A stretch of DNA of 64,000 nucleotides from Streptococcus thermophilus (GCA_900618065.1 UYIL01000003.1:1054001-1118000); one strand, 5' to 3'. Positions 31,858-41,145 are shown, counted from the stretch's first letter. The notes: generated by a model from the sequence alone, not told the origin. Numbers and translations: made by a program.

Positions 31858-33233
31858 CTATTTACCATCTCGGTCTTTTCTACGGCGGAAAGGCAAATTC
31901 TTTGGAGCTGCAGTATCAGTGTCGGAAACGGGCTCAGATTGAGGAGCATTCAACTCGAGCGTGTTAATTGATGCTTCTCCTCCGGTGTCTCGTTGTGGAT
32001 CAGTTCGCTCTGCTCGTTTTCTCTCGATCTCGGCGGCCTTCGCTAGAACTCGATCGTCGCTGCGGGTGCGGAACTTCTCCGTCGTTTTCTGTGCGCGTTC
32101 TACACCACTTTGTCGGGCACGGTTCGCAGCCTCGACGGTATCTCCAGCCCACGCCACAACCGACTCCCTCCAGCCCTTTGTCTGAAGTTGGTCCTCCGAA
32201 TCAACCGTGAGCTGTACGTGCTCGGCGAAGGCTCCAATCGCTTCCTCAGCTTTGTTCGCAGACATCGTGATCTGGTGCGCACGGGAGTGGTAGGACATCC
32301 AGACAAGATTGCTCAGAGCTGCAGAGGAGCGAACGGCAGCCCTAATGGCTAGTAAGCGCTGAGTCGTAGCCTCTACCCGTTTGTGACGTGCGTTTTCGAT
32401 AGCCGCGCGGTGTGCCGCGAGGTGATGTGGTTCAAACTCACTCACGTGCGCAATCTCTATGACGTAGAGCCGGTCATGTAGGTAAATGCTTCGGGCGAGG
32501 ATGCCGAGCCAGAACGGAAGCTCGTCGTCAAGCCGGTTGAGTATCGCGGCGACCTTTTTCGAGTCACCCTGGTTCTGTTCAAGCTTTCTGGTCACGTCTG
32601 CAAGATGTTCGAGCGCGGAGGCCTCGATAGTGCTGAGCGCGCCACCGAATCCATTCACCTTCGACCAAGTGGTCTTCGACACGCTGTTGCTCGAGCGGTA
32701 CAGTTCATCCGCTTCCTCGATCTCGTATTGAATTCCCCCGAGCTGACCAAGGTTTTCGATTTTGCTTTGCCGCAGGAGCTCGTCCAATTTCTCGTCTATA
32801 ACTTCGAGGTATTCTTTGATCTCTGCCAAAGCCGCCTCTATCGCTGCTTGGGCAGCAAGGGCGCTTCCCGCAGTTGCCACCGCGGGTGAAAGGGTTAAGA
32901 CATCCTCGATCTCGATTTGTTTGAAAAACTGACCCGAATTGCCCGGCAAATCAAGGTCGCCCGGCGGAATGCACCTCTGATCGGCCCCTCTGACACGCGC
33001 TTTTTCATAAGCTTTGCAGACTCATCGCTGAGCTTGACGTAGCAGCCCGAGTTGGCCTGCATCACACCCACGGCAGAGAACAGGTCGCGTGCGCGGTGCA
33101 TCACTTGCGGGGAAACTGAAGATGCCGAAATGCCCTTAATGCGGGAAAGTTCGCTGAGAGATTCATCGCCGCCGAATACGATGAGCCCCTCGCCGTCAGA
33201 GATGAATTCTAGGTCAGTGCCTCGTCCATTCAT
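31858..33233 (-). pseudogene. Conserved actinobacterial protein of unknown function, frameshifted
   Basis: From ATG 33233 (MNGRGTDLEFISDGEGLIVF) the frame runs through ANSGCYVKLSDESAKLMKK. Near 32960 it loses register; the homologous continuation is in another frame, from GDLDLPGNSGQFFKQIEIED onward. That part has LAEIKEYLEVIDEKLDELLR, a long helical middle with LPFWLGILARSIYLHDRLYV and a charged C-terminus. Together they make a protein of about 455 residues of a type I recall from actinobacteria, with no known function. One indel explains the break. If it is a sequencing error the gene is intact. Confidence 0.6.
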
Positions 33234-33303
33234 GGTGCGAATTGTAGCGGTATGGGGCAGCTGACCAGACCGAATTAGCCCACTCTGTTCAGCGGGGGAG
33301 GTG

Positions 33304-33894
33304 TCACACCCGGCGAGCCATATCAGGGTAGAGGAGCACCACTCCATCCTCGTCAACCTGCAGTTCGACATCGACCCCGCGCGTGCCACTCGCATAGCGC
33401 ACAGTTTCCGAATCGATCGACTGGTAGTACTGGTCGGACGCAATGACTTGGAGCGACGGCATGTCGATCCACGCCATGATGAGTTTCGTTTCCGGTACCG
33501 CGGAGTCCAGCAAACCCAACCGGCGTATCGGCATCGTGTTCGTGAGCGGGCACAGACCGAGGTCGCAGTCCAGCGCTTCGGCGAGCTCTGCACTTGCGGA
33601 GATCCCCGGCGAAGCGAAGTCTCCTGGCTGCTGGCCGTTCAACGTGGTTTCAGAGGTCCATTCTCCCGATGCGGACCGGGAGAGCAGCAAGCTCCGCTCC
33701 CAACCCTCACCTGTGACGTCGACTGCAACCCGTTGAGTCATCCAGTTATCCCGGGCGTCGAGTTGCCATTCCGCCTTGTAACAGGGGCCGGTCTGGGTAC
33801 CCGCAGCGGTGAGCCCGTTGTCCTCGAACCAAACCCTTGCCTCGTTTCGGATGCGAGGATCGTTGATGTGCTCCCACTCGTAACTGCGTTCCAT
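33304..33894 (-). CDS. Putative glycolipid-binding domain protein (PF06475), paralogue 3
   Basis: The 196-residue protein begins MERSYEWEHINDPRIRNEAR and carries ALDCDLGLCPLTNTMPIRRL and LIMAWIDMPSLQVIASDQYY. It is the most complete in context: the unknown-function gene lies downstream, and a relative of the small membrane protein next to paralogue 1 lies upstream. There is no signal peptide. Function of the family is unproven. Confidence 0.85.
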   Translation of the reverse strand: MERSYEWEHINDPRIRNEARVWFEDNGLTAAGTQTGPCYKAEWQLDARDNWMTQRVAVDVTGEGWERSLLLSRSASGEWTSETTLNGQQPGDFASPGISASAELAEALDCDLGLCPLTNTMPIRRLGLLDSAVPETKLIMAWIDMPSLQVIASDQYYQSIDSETVRYASGTRGVDVELQVDEDGVVLLYPDMARRV

Positions 33895-33990
33895 GGCGCC
33901 GAGTTTAGCTAGGTGCAGCATCTAACTCATCGCGCTAGTTCTATGGTGGCGATGGTCTAGGGTTCCTCCGACCTGCGCGACGCTTCTGCA

Positions 33991-34077
33991 GTTTTAGTAT
34001 GGCCTTTTGGCGGAGTGCGTCGGCGTTTTCCCAGGTGAGATTTCGTCGACGAGCGCAGAAGGCCATACTGAAAATCT
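33991..34077 (+). repeat. 87-nt inverted-repeat element, copy 1
   Basis: The ends pair as AGTATGGCCTT (33996-34006) with AAGGCCATACT (34059-34069), and the inner part is GC-rich. Copy 2 at 50759-50845 is the same length in the opposite orientation and shares the arms and parts of the core. It could be a miniature mobile element, a structured RNA or a two-way terminator. No gene lies in 33895-34144. Confidence 0.65.
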
Positions 34078-34144
34078 AGATCAGCTGAGCCCCCTTAGTG
34101 CAGTCAGACTAAACACCCAGGAGCGGCATCATGCGCAACGTCCG

Positions 34145-34712
34145 TCACCGGGAGCCGAAGAACACTTGTTTAGCGCCGATGGCGCGGAGGGACTGCTGGA
34201 TCTCATGATCTAAATCGAATGGTTTATCCGTGCGCCGTTTGACCCATTTGCCGTCTACGCGTTCCAGCTCCCACGACGCGCCAACACTCCACGAACGGCT
34301 GATACCCCATTGGAAGCTAGTCGAGGGCACAGCTTCGTTATAGAGCCCCGAGTGTCCAGTCCTTTGTTGGTCCTTGCGCTTGAATCCTTTCGGTGTTTCG
34401 GTGAGCGTGATGGTGAACCATCGGCCGTAGGGCAACGAGTCCGGGATGGATTCGATGACCACGCTGTCGGGGGGTCGTTAGCACGCGGCATGGGGCTTCA
34501 GCGAGGCGGCGGGCCAGTTCGGTTGCAAGGGCAATAACGGCAGGGGTACCGGTGGTGAAATGGGGAGGGACGTAGTGGGCGCCGTCATGCATTGCGTAAC
34601 CGTGACCGGGTTCCGTGACATCTTCTGCGAGGTAGAAGAACAGCGATCCAGCGCCGATCACAAGCACAAACACAACGAGGAACCCGATGGCGATGGTCGC
34701 GTCGATGGGCAT
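34145..34712 (-). pseudogene. Membrane-anchored protein, frameshifted at a C6 run
   Basis: From ATG 34712 the product begins MPIDATIAIGFLVVFVLVIG, a membrane anchor, followed by HYVPPHFTTGTPAVIALATE. At a run of six C (34469-34474, minus strand) the frame breaks. With five C it would read VLTTPDSVVIESIPDSLPYG and continue to SWELERVDGKWVKRRTD and the stop at 34145. The last part matches the small protein at 6084-6386. Homopolymer length could reflect sequencing error or slippage. Function unknown. Confidence 0.55.
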
Positions 34713-34773
34713 GGCCTAAGTCTAATCAGCGTGGCGCGGTAGGCTGTGAGGAAACTAAGCAAGGAGGACGTTG

Positions 34774-35295
34774 ATGGCCGAGTCGCACGGTGCGCCCGAT
34801 GTTCGGGTAGGCGATCCTGAGCGCTCGACGGCGCTGGACCGGCTGGCGGAGCACTTTGCTAACGGTTATCTCACGCCGTCGGAGTTTGAGGAACGTTCCG
34901 GCCAGGCTGCAGCAGCGCGCACCCGCGGTGAGATTAGCGCGCTGTTCGCCGACTTGCCCGAGGTCAGTGAAGCTCCCACCTCCACGCCCGCGAATAATGA
35001 GGCCGACGCTGAGTTGGAGAATATGATCGCCCGCAAGCGCAAGCTCGACAGCGCTCTCGCGGTGTTGTGGGCAGCGACGATGACCATGTTCTTCCTCGGT
35101 ATGATCGTGTTCAGCTGGGACTACTTTTGGGTTGTTCTCCCCGTCGCGGGTGTGTTGACAGCGGGCCTGTACGCTTTCTACGGGATTAGTGATGAAGACG
35201 ATGAGGCTTTAGAGGAAATCATGGAAGAAGCCAACAAGGAGCGCGCGGAGCGCCTTCGTCTGGCGCATCAGCGCCGCAAAGAGTTGGGCAAGTAG
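34774..35295 (+). CDS. DUF1707 (SHOCT-like) membrane protein
   Basis: The 173-residue protein has the N-terminal DUF1707 helix pair (VRVGDPERSTALDRLAEHFA and GYLTPSEFEERSGQAAAART), a linker, two membrane segments at about 92-135 and a charged C-terminal helix (EEIMEEANKERAERLRLAHQ). DUF1707 domains are frequent in actinobacteria and of uncertain role. The ATG at 34774 has AAGGAGG five bases upstream. A truncated relative lies at 18353-18460. Confidence 0.88.
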   Translation: MAESHGAPDVRVGDPERSTALDRLAEHFANGYLTPSEFEERSGQAAAARTRGEISALFADLPEVSEAPTSTPANNEADAELENMIARKRKLDSALAVLWAATMTMFFLGMIVFSWDYFWVVLPVAGVLTAGLYAFYGISDEDDEALEEIMEEANKERAERLRLAHQRRKELGK

Positions 35296-35298
35296 GGC

Positions 35299-35976
35299 TT
35301 ATACCGGCAGTCCGCGGTTACGGCGCTGCTGCCTATTCACCAGCGCTGCAGCTGTCGCTGCGACGAGCATGAGGTTGACCACCCACACTGCGCGCAGGCC
35401 GAGCTCGACGTAGGCCATGCCGCCCAACAGCGCGCCGCACGCAAGCGATGCCCACAGCGCGAAGTGCCCGAGCCAGTCAGCGTGCTTGCCGCCGAAGAAC
35501 GCGCCGACAAACCGCTGCGACATCTTCACCAACGTGCCGGTCATGTAGGTCAGTGAGATGCTCACTTCTCCGCCGCGCTCAAACGTGGAGTTCATGGCGC
35601 CGACAGTGAAAGATAAAACATACACCGCGAGCTTATCGACGCCTGCCGCCACCAGCCCCGAAGCCGCCGTCGACATCAGGCAAATGAATAGGAGAATGGC
35701 CTCGCGCGTTCGCGTGGGCGGCAGGTGCCGCTGGCCGAGCTGGCTGATCAGTGCCCCGACCGCGACGCCGATGAGGAACGTCAGCATGATGCTGCCGGCG
35801 GTGAGGGCGACATCCCATTTTCCGGCGTTCACAGCGGCGGTCATGCGCGTGGTGTTTCCGGACATGAATGACAGGAAGTATCCGCCCAGGTACATGAAGC
35901 CGATGGTGTCCACGAACCCTGCTACTGACGACAGAAAGATCGCCAGTGCGTGTTCACCTCTGCGGTACCCCTTCAT
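35299..35976 (-). CDS. DUF1275 (YoaK-like) membrane protein
   Basis: The 225-residue protein has six predicted membrane helices and the family motifs AGFVDTIGFMYLGGYFLSFM with SGNTTR and GAMNSTFERGGEVSISLTYM with TGTL. The role of the family is unknown. It converges on the DUF1707 gene, three bases apart, and carries one GCTTATCGACG 11-mer (35631). Confidence 0.88.
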   Translation of the reverse strand: MKGYRRGEHALAIFLSSVAGFVDTIGFMYLGGYFLSFMSGNTTRMTAAVNAGKWDVALTAGSIMLTFLIGVAVGALISQLGQRHLPPTRTREAILLFICLMSTAASGLVAAGVDKLAVYVLSFTVGAMNSTFERGGEVSISLTYMTGTLVKMSQRFVGAFFGGKHADWLGHFALWASLACGALLGGMAYVELGLRAVWVVNLMLVAATAAALVNRQQRRNRGLPV

Positions 35977-36071
35977 CGGTTCGCGTCTTCGGTGCGTCGA
36001 AAAGCGAGCATGCAGCTAACGTAACACCCGACTAAGAGAGGTGTGCGCGCAACCGCGGACTGTAGCGGCGG

Positions 36072-36998
36072 TTAGACATACGGGTCGAGCACCTGCGAAC
36101 GGGTGCTCTTCGGGATCAACGCGATCGCGATGACGGCAACAAAGAGGTAGATCGCGCCCTCGATAGGCCAGTTCCAGGGCGTACTCATTTCCAAACCCAT
36201 GCTCATCGCGAGGTTGAAACCGACGTGCATTCCTCCGTGAATACCGCATGCTGCCCACACGGAGCGGAAATGGACCGCGAGTGCTCCGGCGAGGAGCGCG
36301 AAGGCGAATGTCGGGAAGAGGTAGAGAAAGCGTTGCGCGATACCGTCCTGGCCGCCGGTGGAGACGAGGTGGAGGATGGCGAAGACCGCCGCTGAGAGGA
36401 GCAGAGCGGGCACCGGCCGCATCCGGGCACTCTGCAGCAGGTAGCCGCGGAAGAGGAACTCTTCGCCGATGCCTTGAGCTATGTAAGCGGTGAGGAACAC
36501 TTCGAGCACCACGACAATCCACGGGTTCGGATCCGTGCCGGAGGTTTCGGTGGTGGCTTCTGTCAATCCGATTGCACTGGTCAGCCACGCGGAGAACACG
36601 GTGATGAGCACGGCGAGAAGGGTGCCGGCGAGGATGGCGGGGAGCGTGCGGCGGTCAAGCACCAGGCCTGCGGCTCGTGCGGGACGCCCGTCGACGAAGC
36701 GGGTGAGTGCCCATGTCAGAAGCAGGTAGGTGGCCAGCATGATGGATGTCGCAGTTGCCGTCACGGCCATTATGGCCCACGGGTTGTCGCCATCCAGCAC
36801 GTTGCTGACCCCGGGCACGAGAGCAAAGGGAACGCTGGAGAGCGCGGCCACGAATAGGGCAAGTACGGCCAGCACGCAACGCGCGATCAGCGGCACCTTC
36901 GGGCGGGGCCGGGAATCCAGTTCCTGCGTTTGCGGGGTAGTGGTCGAGCGTTCGAACGATTGACTGGTGGGCGGGGGTGAGTTCAGCGGAGAGTGCAT
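36072..36998 (-). CDS. CPBP-family intramembrane metalloprotease
   Basis: The 308-residue protein has about eight membrane helices and the CPBP (Abi) motifs: EEFLFRGYLLQSARMR, FAILHLVS with the second-motif His and HGGMHVGFN. These residues form a metalloprotease site within the membrane. Substrates in bacteria are mostly unknown; some members mature peptides or give self-immunity to bacteriocins. It diverges from the two-component system across 120 bases holding a symmetrical repeat. Confidence 0.88.
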   Translation of the reverse strand: MHSPLNSPPPTSQSFERSTTTPQTQELDSRPRPKVPLIARCVLAVLALFVAALSSVPFALVPGVSNVLDGDNPWAIMAVTATATSIMLATYLLLTWALTRFVDGRPARAAGLVLDRRTLPAILAGTLLAVLITVFSAWLTSAIGLTEATTETSGTDPNPWIVVVLEVFLTAYIAQGIGEEFLFRGYLLQSARMRPVPALLLSAAVFAILHLVSTGGQDGIAQRFLYLFPTFAFALLAGALAVHFRSVWAACGIHGGMHVGFNLAMSMGLEMSTPWNWPIEGAIYLFVAVIAIALIPKSTRSQVLDPYV

Positions 36999-37041
36999 GC
37001 GGTGAGATTAAGACCAGAAGAGTGGTCCCCACATCGAGCTG

Positions 37042-37085
37042 CGGTCATGATTCTCGCCGGCCAAAAGTCATGACCGTGGTCATGG
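37042..37085. promoter_or_regulatory. Inverted repeat between CPBP protease and histidine kinase genes
   Basis: CGGTCATGA (37042-37050) and TCATGACCG (37068-37076) form a perfect inverted repeat with 26-base centre spacing, and a third half-site GGTCATGG follows (37078-37085). The location in the divergent promoter region suggests binding by the neighbouring response regulator. Confidence 0.5.
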
Positions 37086-37118
37086 GGATTGCGCCCGCAG
37101 CGGCTTTAGGATGATGTT

Positions 37119-38360
37119 ATGACACGATTACCTGCGCTTGAGCGCTCCTCGCCGCCCAAGTTGGCTGTGTTGCCGGGTGCGGTGGGCCGCGACCAGCGCA
37201 TCGATAGTTTGGGTGTCGATGGCCTGATCGTCTGGATGTTCGTGCCCAGCTTGGGTGCCGCAGTGTTTCAGGCGGTGGAACTCTTCGGTGCTGGCCGTAG
37301 GGGAGCGTCGGTGGTCTTGGTTATCGCTGTGTTGTGCGCTGCGGCGCTAGTGATGCTGCGGCAACGGGTCGATGCCGGCGCAGCGCGCGCCGGGGTGGCG
37401 TTGGTGTTGTGCATCCTGGCCAGCCTGACCATGACCGTAGCCAACGTCATGGCGGTGCCGTTGATGATGGTGGCTCTCACTGTGCTCATCGTTGATGTGT
37501 CCTTGTCGGCTGGGATCATCGCGTGGGTGCTTTTCGGGATCTTCGTGTTTGTTTTGGGGTGGTGGATCGGGATTGAGGACGGAAGTCTTGTGAGCAATCT
37601 TGTTTCGACACAGCTGTTGACGGGCTTCGGGATCGCGCTTGGTGCAGCTCTGGCTGACTTGGAGCGGCGCCGGGTGGAAGCGTTGACCTTGGCTGCGGAG
37701 GTGCAGCGAGGCGCTGTCGTGGAGAAGGAGTTCGTGCTGGCGCAGGAGCGCCAGCGGGCGGCCCGGGAGCTCCATGACGGCTTGGGGCATAGCTTGACCT
37801 TGGTGGGGATGTCGCTCGAGTACGCGGAGCGGATGCATGGCCGCGACATTGAAGGGGCGATGGAGCAGGTCCGCACGGCTCGTGCGTTGACGGTGGAGGC
37901 GCTCGATGACATGAGGTTGTGGGTCAGGGCGCTCAATCCTGTGCGTTCTGACCAGTTGCGCGGCCGTGCAGCGCTGGATGCGATTGCGGAGTCGTTTCGC
38001 GGTACCGGTGTCGTGGTGGATGTTGACGTCGATGAGCCGTTTCCGAACCTCGGCCATGCAAGTGACTTGCTGGTGCTCAGGTTCGTGCAGGAGGGATTGA
38101 CGAATGCTCTGCGGCACTCCAATGCCCGCGTCATCGAGGTCGCTGCCGCAGCGTGCGGGAATGAAATCCAGGTTGCAGTGACGAATCACATTGCGCCGGA
38201 GGCGACACAGCGTGACGACGGCCCCTTGCCCGAAGGCTTCGGTCTGCGCAGTCTACGCGAACGCGCAGAAGATCTTGGTGGAACGGTCATGGCGCATGTG
38301 GAAGACGGCCAGGTGCGGCTCGTCCTCACGCTGCCGTGCCAGGAGGTGGCAGCGTCGTGA
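37119..38360 (+). CDS. Sensor histidine kinase (NarL/DesK type)
   Basis: The 413-residue protein has five to six membrane helices in residues 30-185, a coiled linker, the HisKA_3 motif RAARELHDGLGHSLTLVG with phospho-accepting His219, and an ATPase domain with FVQEGLTNALRHSNA and GFGLRSLRERAEDLGG. There is almost no external loop, so it may sense membrane state. It overlaps the response-regulator gene (GTGA) and forms an operon with it. Confidence 0.92.
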   Translation: MTRLPALERSSPPKLAVLPGAVGRDQRIDSLGVDGLIVWMFVPSLGAAVFQAVELFGAGRRGASVVLVIAVLCAAALVMLRQRVDAGAARAGVALVLCILASLTMTVANVMAVPLMMVALTVLIVDVSLSAGIIAWVLFGIFVFVLGWWIGIEDGSLVSNLVSTQLLTGFGIALGAALADLERRRVEALTLAAEVQRGAVVEKEFVLAQERQRAARELHDGLGHSLTLVGMSLEYAERMHGRDIEGAMEQVRTARALTVEALDDMRLWVRALNPVRSDQLRGRAALDAIAESFRGTGVVVDVDVDEPFPNLGHASDLLVLRFVQEGLTNALRHSNARVIEVAAAACGNEIQVAVTNHIAPEATQRDDGPLPEGFGLRSLRERAEDLGGTVMAHVEDGQVRLVLTLPCQEVAAS

Positions 38361-39043
38361 CTACTTCTGTGCGGGTCGTGCTTGTCGATGATCAGCAGCT
38401 CATGCGCCAAGGATTGAGCATGCTGTTAGGCACTGTGGACGAGATTGAGGTGGTGGGTGAGGCCGCTGACGGGGCGGAGGCGCTGTCCATCATCGAGCGC
38501 ACCGACCCTGACGCGGTTCTCGCTGATGCCCGCATGCCCGGTATGGACGGGCTTGAGCTCACGGCCCAATGCGCGTTGCGTCATCCCGGTGTGCCCGTCA
38601 TTATTCTCACCACGTTCGACGACACCCCGGTCGTTGAAGGCGCTTTGGCGGCGGGCGCTGCGGGGTTCCTGTTGAAAGACAGTTCCACCGACGACCTTGT
38701 CGCCGCGGTGCGCGCGGCCATCTCCGGCGGTTTGGTCATCGACCCTCGTGTCGCGCGCACGATCATGACTAAAAAGAGCCCAGCATCCGCTCCGGCCAAG
38801 CTCACGGAAGACTCGAGCGGTTTCGGTATCTCGGTGGAAGCGCTGTTAGAGCAGTTGACCCCCACCGAAAGACGAGTCGCCACTTTCATCTCCCGGGGTC
38901 TGAACAACCGCGAGATTGCCGGAGACCTCGTGCTGGCCGAAGGAACGGTCAAGAATCATGTGTCTGCTGTCATGCGGAAACTCTTGGTGCACGACCGGAC
39001 CCGGCTTGCGTTACTTCTGCGGGATCATGAGGACAAGCTCTAA
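38357..39043 (+). CDS. NarL/LuxR-type response regulator
   Basis: The 228-residue protein has a receiver domain with Asp57 (VLADARMPGMDG), Thr in ILTTFDD and Lys in FLLKDSS, then a LuxR-type helix-turn-helix (LTPTERRVATFISRGLNNRE, EGTVKNHVSAVMRKL). The GTG start at 38357 follows AGGAGG. Likely targets are its own operon and the divergent CPBP protease gene, by way of the repeat at 37042-37085. Confidence 0.92.
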   Translation: MTTSVRVVLVDDQQLMRQGLSMLLGTVDEIEVVGEAADGAEALSIIERTDPDAVLADARMPGMDGLELTAQCALRHPGVPVIILTTFDDTPVVEGALAAGAAGFLLKDSSTDDLVAAVRAAISGGLVIDPRVARTIMTKKSPASAPAKLTEDSSGFGISVEALLEQLTPTERRVATFISRGLNNREIAGDLVLAEGTVKNHVSAVMRKLLVHDRTRLALLLRDHEDKL

Positions 39044-40131
39044 GGCGCCAGCTCGAACTCGATCGGCTCGCTTTCCACACCGTTGACCACGACGGACACG
39101 GCCTGTGTGCCGGGGTAATACGTGCGGGTGCTGGTGACTCGGAACGGGTGCGTTTTGGAGATCTCCAGCTCTTCACCCGGCGCGAGAGTGAAGCGGCCGA
39201 AACGGAACACGGTGGGGCGGCGGCCGCCGTTGGCTTTGAGGAAGTGCAGTTTGTAGTCCACGAGCACGTCGCGTGCGGCATCACTGTGGTTGACTAAAGT
39301 GGCGGTGAGTTCGGCACTGGCTCCAATCGTCGTGGCATCCGGGAACGCTACTGAGTGCAATTCAATTCCAGCGTCCGGTGCGAACCCGACGACCTCGAGC
39401 GCTTCCCGGTGGGACTCTTTCACCAAGCCGCGCAGGCCGCGCTCGACAACCCACGCGACCTCGGGGGAATCGCTTACCTGGCCCCACCTCCGGGCTGTCG
39501 CCAATGCAAGATCCGGGTGCGTCTTGGCAATGTCGTTCAGGTTGTTCGCCACGGATGTGCGCACGTACAGCGACTCGTCGTTGTAGAGGCGCTCCAAAAC
39601 CGGCAGGATCGGCGACGGATCCTCGGTAAATGGCCTGTGGACAGCGGCCCAAGGGAGGCGGGGGCGGATGCCTTCCGTCGATAAGCGGCGGACATTGTGC
39701 GAATCCGACCGCGACCATGCGTGCACACGCTTCATCGTGGTCTCCGGGTAGCGCGTCAGGAACGGCCGCACCGCCCACTCGCCGGTGAACACGCGGGTCA
39801 GCGCCTCAATCGCGTCGAGCGAGACCTCCGGATGCTCCAGCCCGTAATCCTCGATGTAGCGGCTGACGGGCCACAGGTGGAACGAGTGGTTGAAATAGCC
39901 CTCGCCCTCCGCGAGTTCACGCCCAAGCTTATCGACGATTCCCGCCACCACCTCCGGATACTCACCCGGCAAACGGTCCCTCAAACCGGCGGCGAACACG
40001 CTGACGCGGTCTTTGATCTCCAGGTCGTCGACGCGCGGGGCGACCCAGGCGGCGTACTCCTCGGCATCGATCCCGAGCTGCTTGCCGAGCTTGTGCGCGG
40101 TGTCTGCGCCGAAGTAGTACTTCATCTTCAT
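39040..40131 (-). CDS. HEAT-repeat protein (AlkD-like DNA alkylation repair fold)
   Basis: The 363-residue protein begins MKMKYYFGADTAHKLGKQLG, has helical repeats including FNHSFHLWPVSRYIEDYGLE, TRVFTGEWAVRPFLTRYP and VRTSVANNLNDIAKTHPDLA, and ends in a beta-rich domain of about 100 residues. The helical part resembles the AlkD-like DNA glycosylase group often annotated as DNA alkylation repair protein. Whether it acts on DNA is unproven. It holds two GCTTATCGACG 11-mers (39676, 39927) and converges with the regulator gene. Confidence 0.75.
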   Translation of the reverse strand: MKMKYYFGADTAHKLGKQLGIDAEEYAAWVAPRVDDLEIKDRVSVFAAGLRDRLPGEYPEVVAGIVDKLGRELAEGEGYFNHSFHLWPVSRYIEDYGLEHPEVSLDAIEALTRVFTGEWAVRPFLTRYPETTMKRVHAWSRSDSHNVRRLSTEGIRPRLPWAAVHRPFTEDPSPILPVLERLYNDESLYVRTSVANNLNDIAKTHPDLALATARRWGQVSDSPEVAWVVERGLRGLVKESHREALEVVGFAPDAGIELHSVAFPDATTIGASAELTATLVNHSDAARDVLVDYKLHFLKANGGRRPTVFRFGRFTLAPGEELEISKTHPFRVTSTRTYYPGTQAVSVVVNGVESEPIEFELAP

Positions 40132-40167
40132 GGCAGCCACTGTAGGAGCGTTCGATTGGAGGGGCGC

Positions 40168-40593
40168 CTAGAACACCCCAATCACGCCGATGAGCAGCAT
40201 GAGCCCACCGATGAGCATGGTCGTGACTGGCATGACCACGTTGACATCGTTCCCGTTGACGGGGGCGGTGAAGTGCTGCGGGTAGTTCGGGTCGTAGATC
40301 ACCGTCACGATCTGGCCGATGCGGTTGTTCATTCCCACATCAGAATGGACAGGCTGGCCCAGGAGCGGTTGGCCGTCGAGTGTGGTGAACTCGATAGTTT
40401 CGACCATGGTGCGCTCCACCCGCGTTCGGCTGCCTTCATCTCGGGTGCGCTTTTCATGCATGAACGAATCCACGACCCGGCCTTCCACGCGCACACCGCG
40501 CGAGGCCAGTCGTTCGCGGGACATGTAGTCGGAGACGCCTTTGAAGATGACCACTGCCGCCATGACGAGGAAAATGAAACTCATTGTTTTCAC
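40168..40593 (-). CDS. DUF3592 family membrane protein 1
   Basis: The 141-residue protein has a membrane helix at each end and an outer beta domain with GVRVEGRVVDSFMHEKR, TIEFTTLDGQPLLGQPV and VTVIYDPNYP, the DUF3592 pattern. The start may be the GTG at 40593 or the ATG at 40584. A paralogue lies just upstream at 40691-41122, so this is a tandem duplication. Function unknown. Confidence 0.8.
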   Translation of the reverse strand: MKTMSFIFLVMAAVVIFKGVSDYMSRERLASRGVRVEGRVVDSFMHEKRTRDEGSRTRVERTMVETIEFTTLDGQPLLGQPVHSDVGMNNRIGQIVTVIYDPNYPQHFTAPVNGNDVNVVMPVTTMLIGGLMLLIGVIGVF

Positions 40594-40690
40594 GCTGCTT
40601 ACGGGGTTGCGGGGGTGCTGCGCAGTATGCGCCGCCTGGGTTCCTTCTTCCCGTTCAACGCGCCGGGGAGCGAGAAAGTTCGCGTCTCTC

Positions 40691-41122
40691 CTAAAACACC
40701 GATGCCAGCATGGAAATCAGAGCTACCAATGCGAGGAATCCGCCGCCCAACATTGCTGCGACCGGAGCGACGACGTCGATCTCCCCATCCTCTGCTGCAG
40801 GGGCAAGGAAGTGGTACGGAGATTCCGGGTCGTAGATCACCCGGACCGTCATGCCCATCCGGTTGAGTTCACCGACGCCATCCGACGGCTGACCGAGAAT
40901 CGGGGTGCCGTCGAGAGTGGTGAACTCGATGGTCTCAATCATTACGCGGTTGGTTCTGGTTCGGCCATCAAAATCTGAGCTCTCGGTCTCCCGCAGGTAG
41001 GTGTCCACCACGCGGCCTTTGACACGCACACCCTTCTGCGCGAAGTGCTCGCGGTACGTGTACCCCCGCCAGCCAATGAAGAAGATGAACCCCGCCATGG
41101 CCAAAAAGCCTGCACTGATCAT
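40691..41122 (-). CDS. DUF3592 family membrane protein 2
   Basis: The 143-residue protein has the same plan as its neighbour: membrane helix, GVRVKGRVVDTYLRETE, TIEFTTLDGTPILGQPSDG, VRVIYDPESPYHFLAP and a final helix. GGAGCG precedes the ATG at 41122. It follows the ku gene with 23 bases between, so both DUF3592 genes may be transcribed with ku. Confidence 0.82.
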   Translation of the reverse strand: MISAGFLAMAGFIFFIGWRGYTYREHFAQKGVRVKGRVVDTYLRETESSDFDGRTRTNRVMIETIEFTTLDGTPILGQPSDGVGELNRMGMTVRVIYDPESPYHFLAPAAEDGEIDVVAPVAAMLGGGFLALVALISMLASVF

Positions 41123-41145
41123 GATGCGCTCCGTAATCGCCGTTC

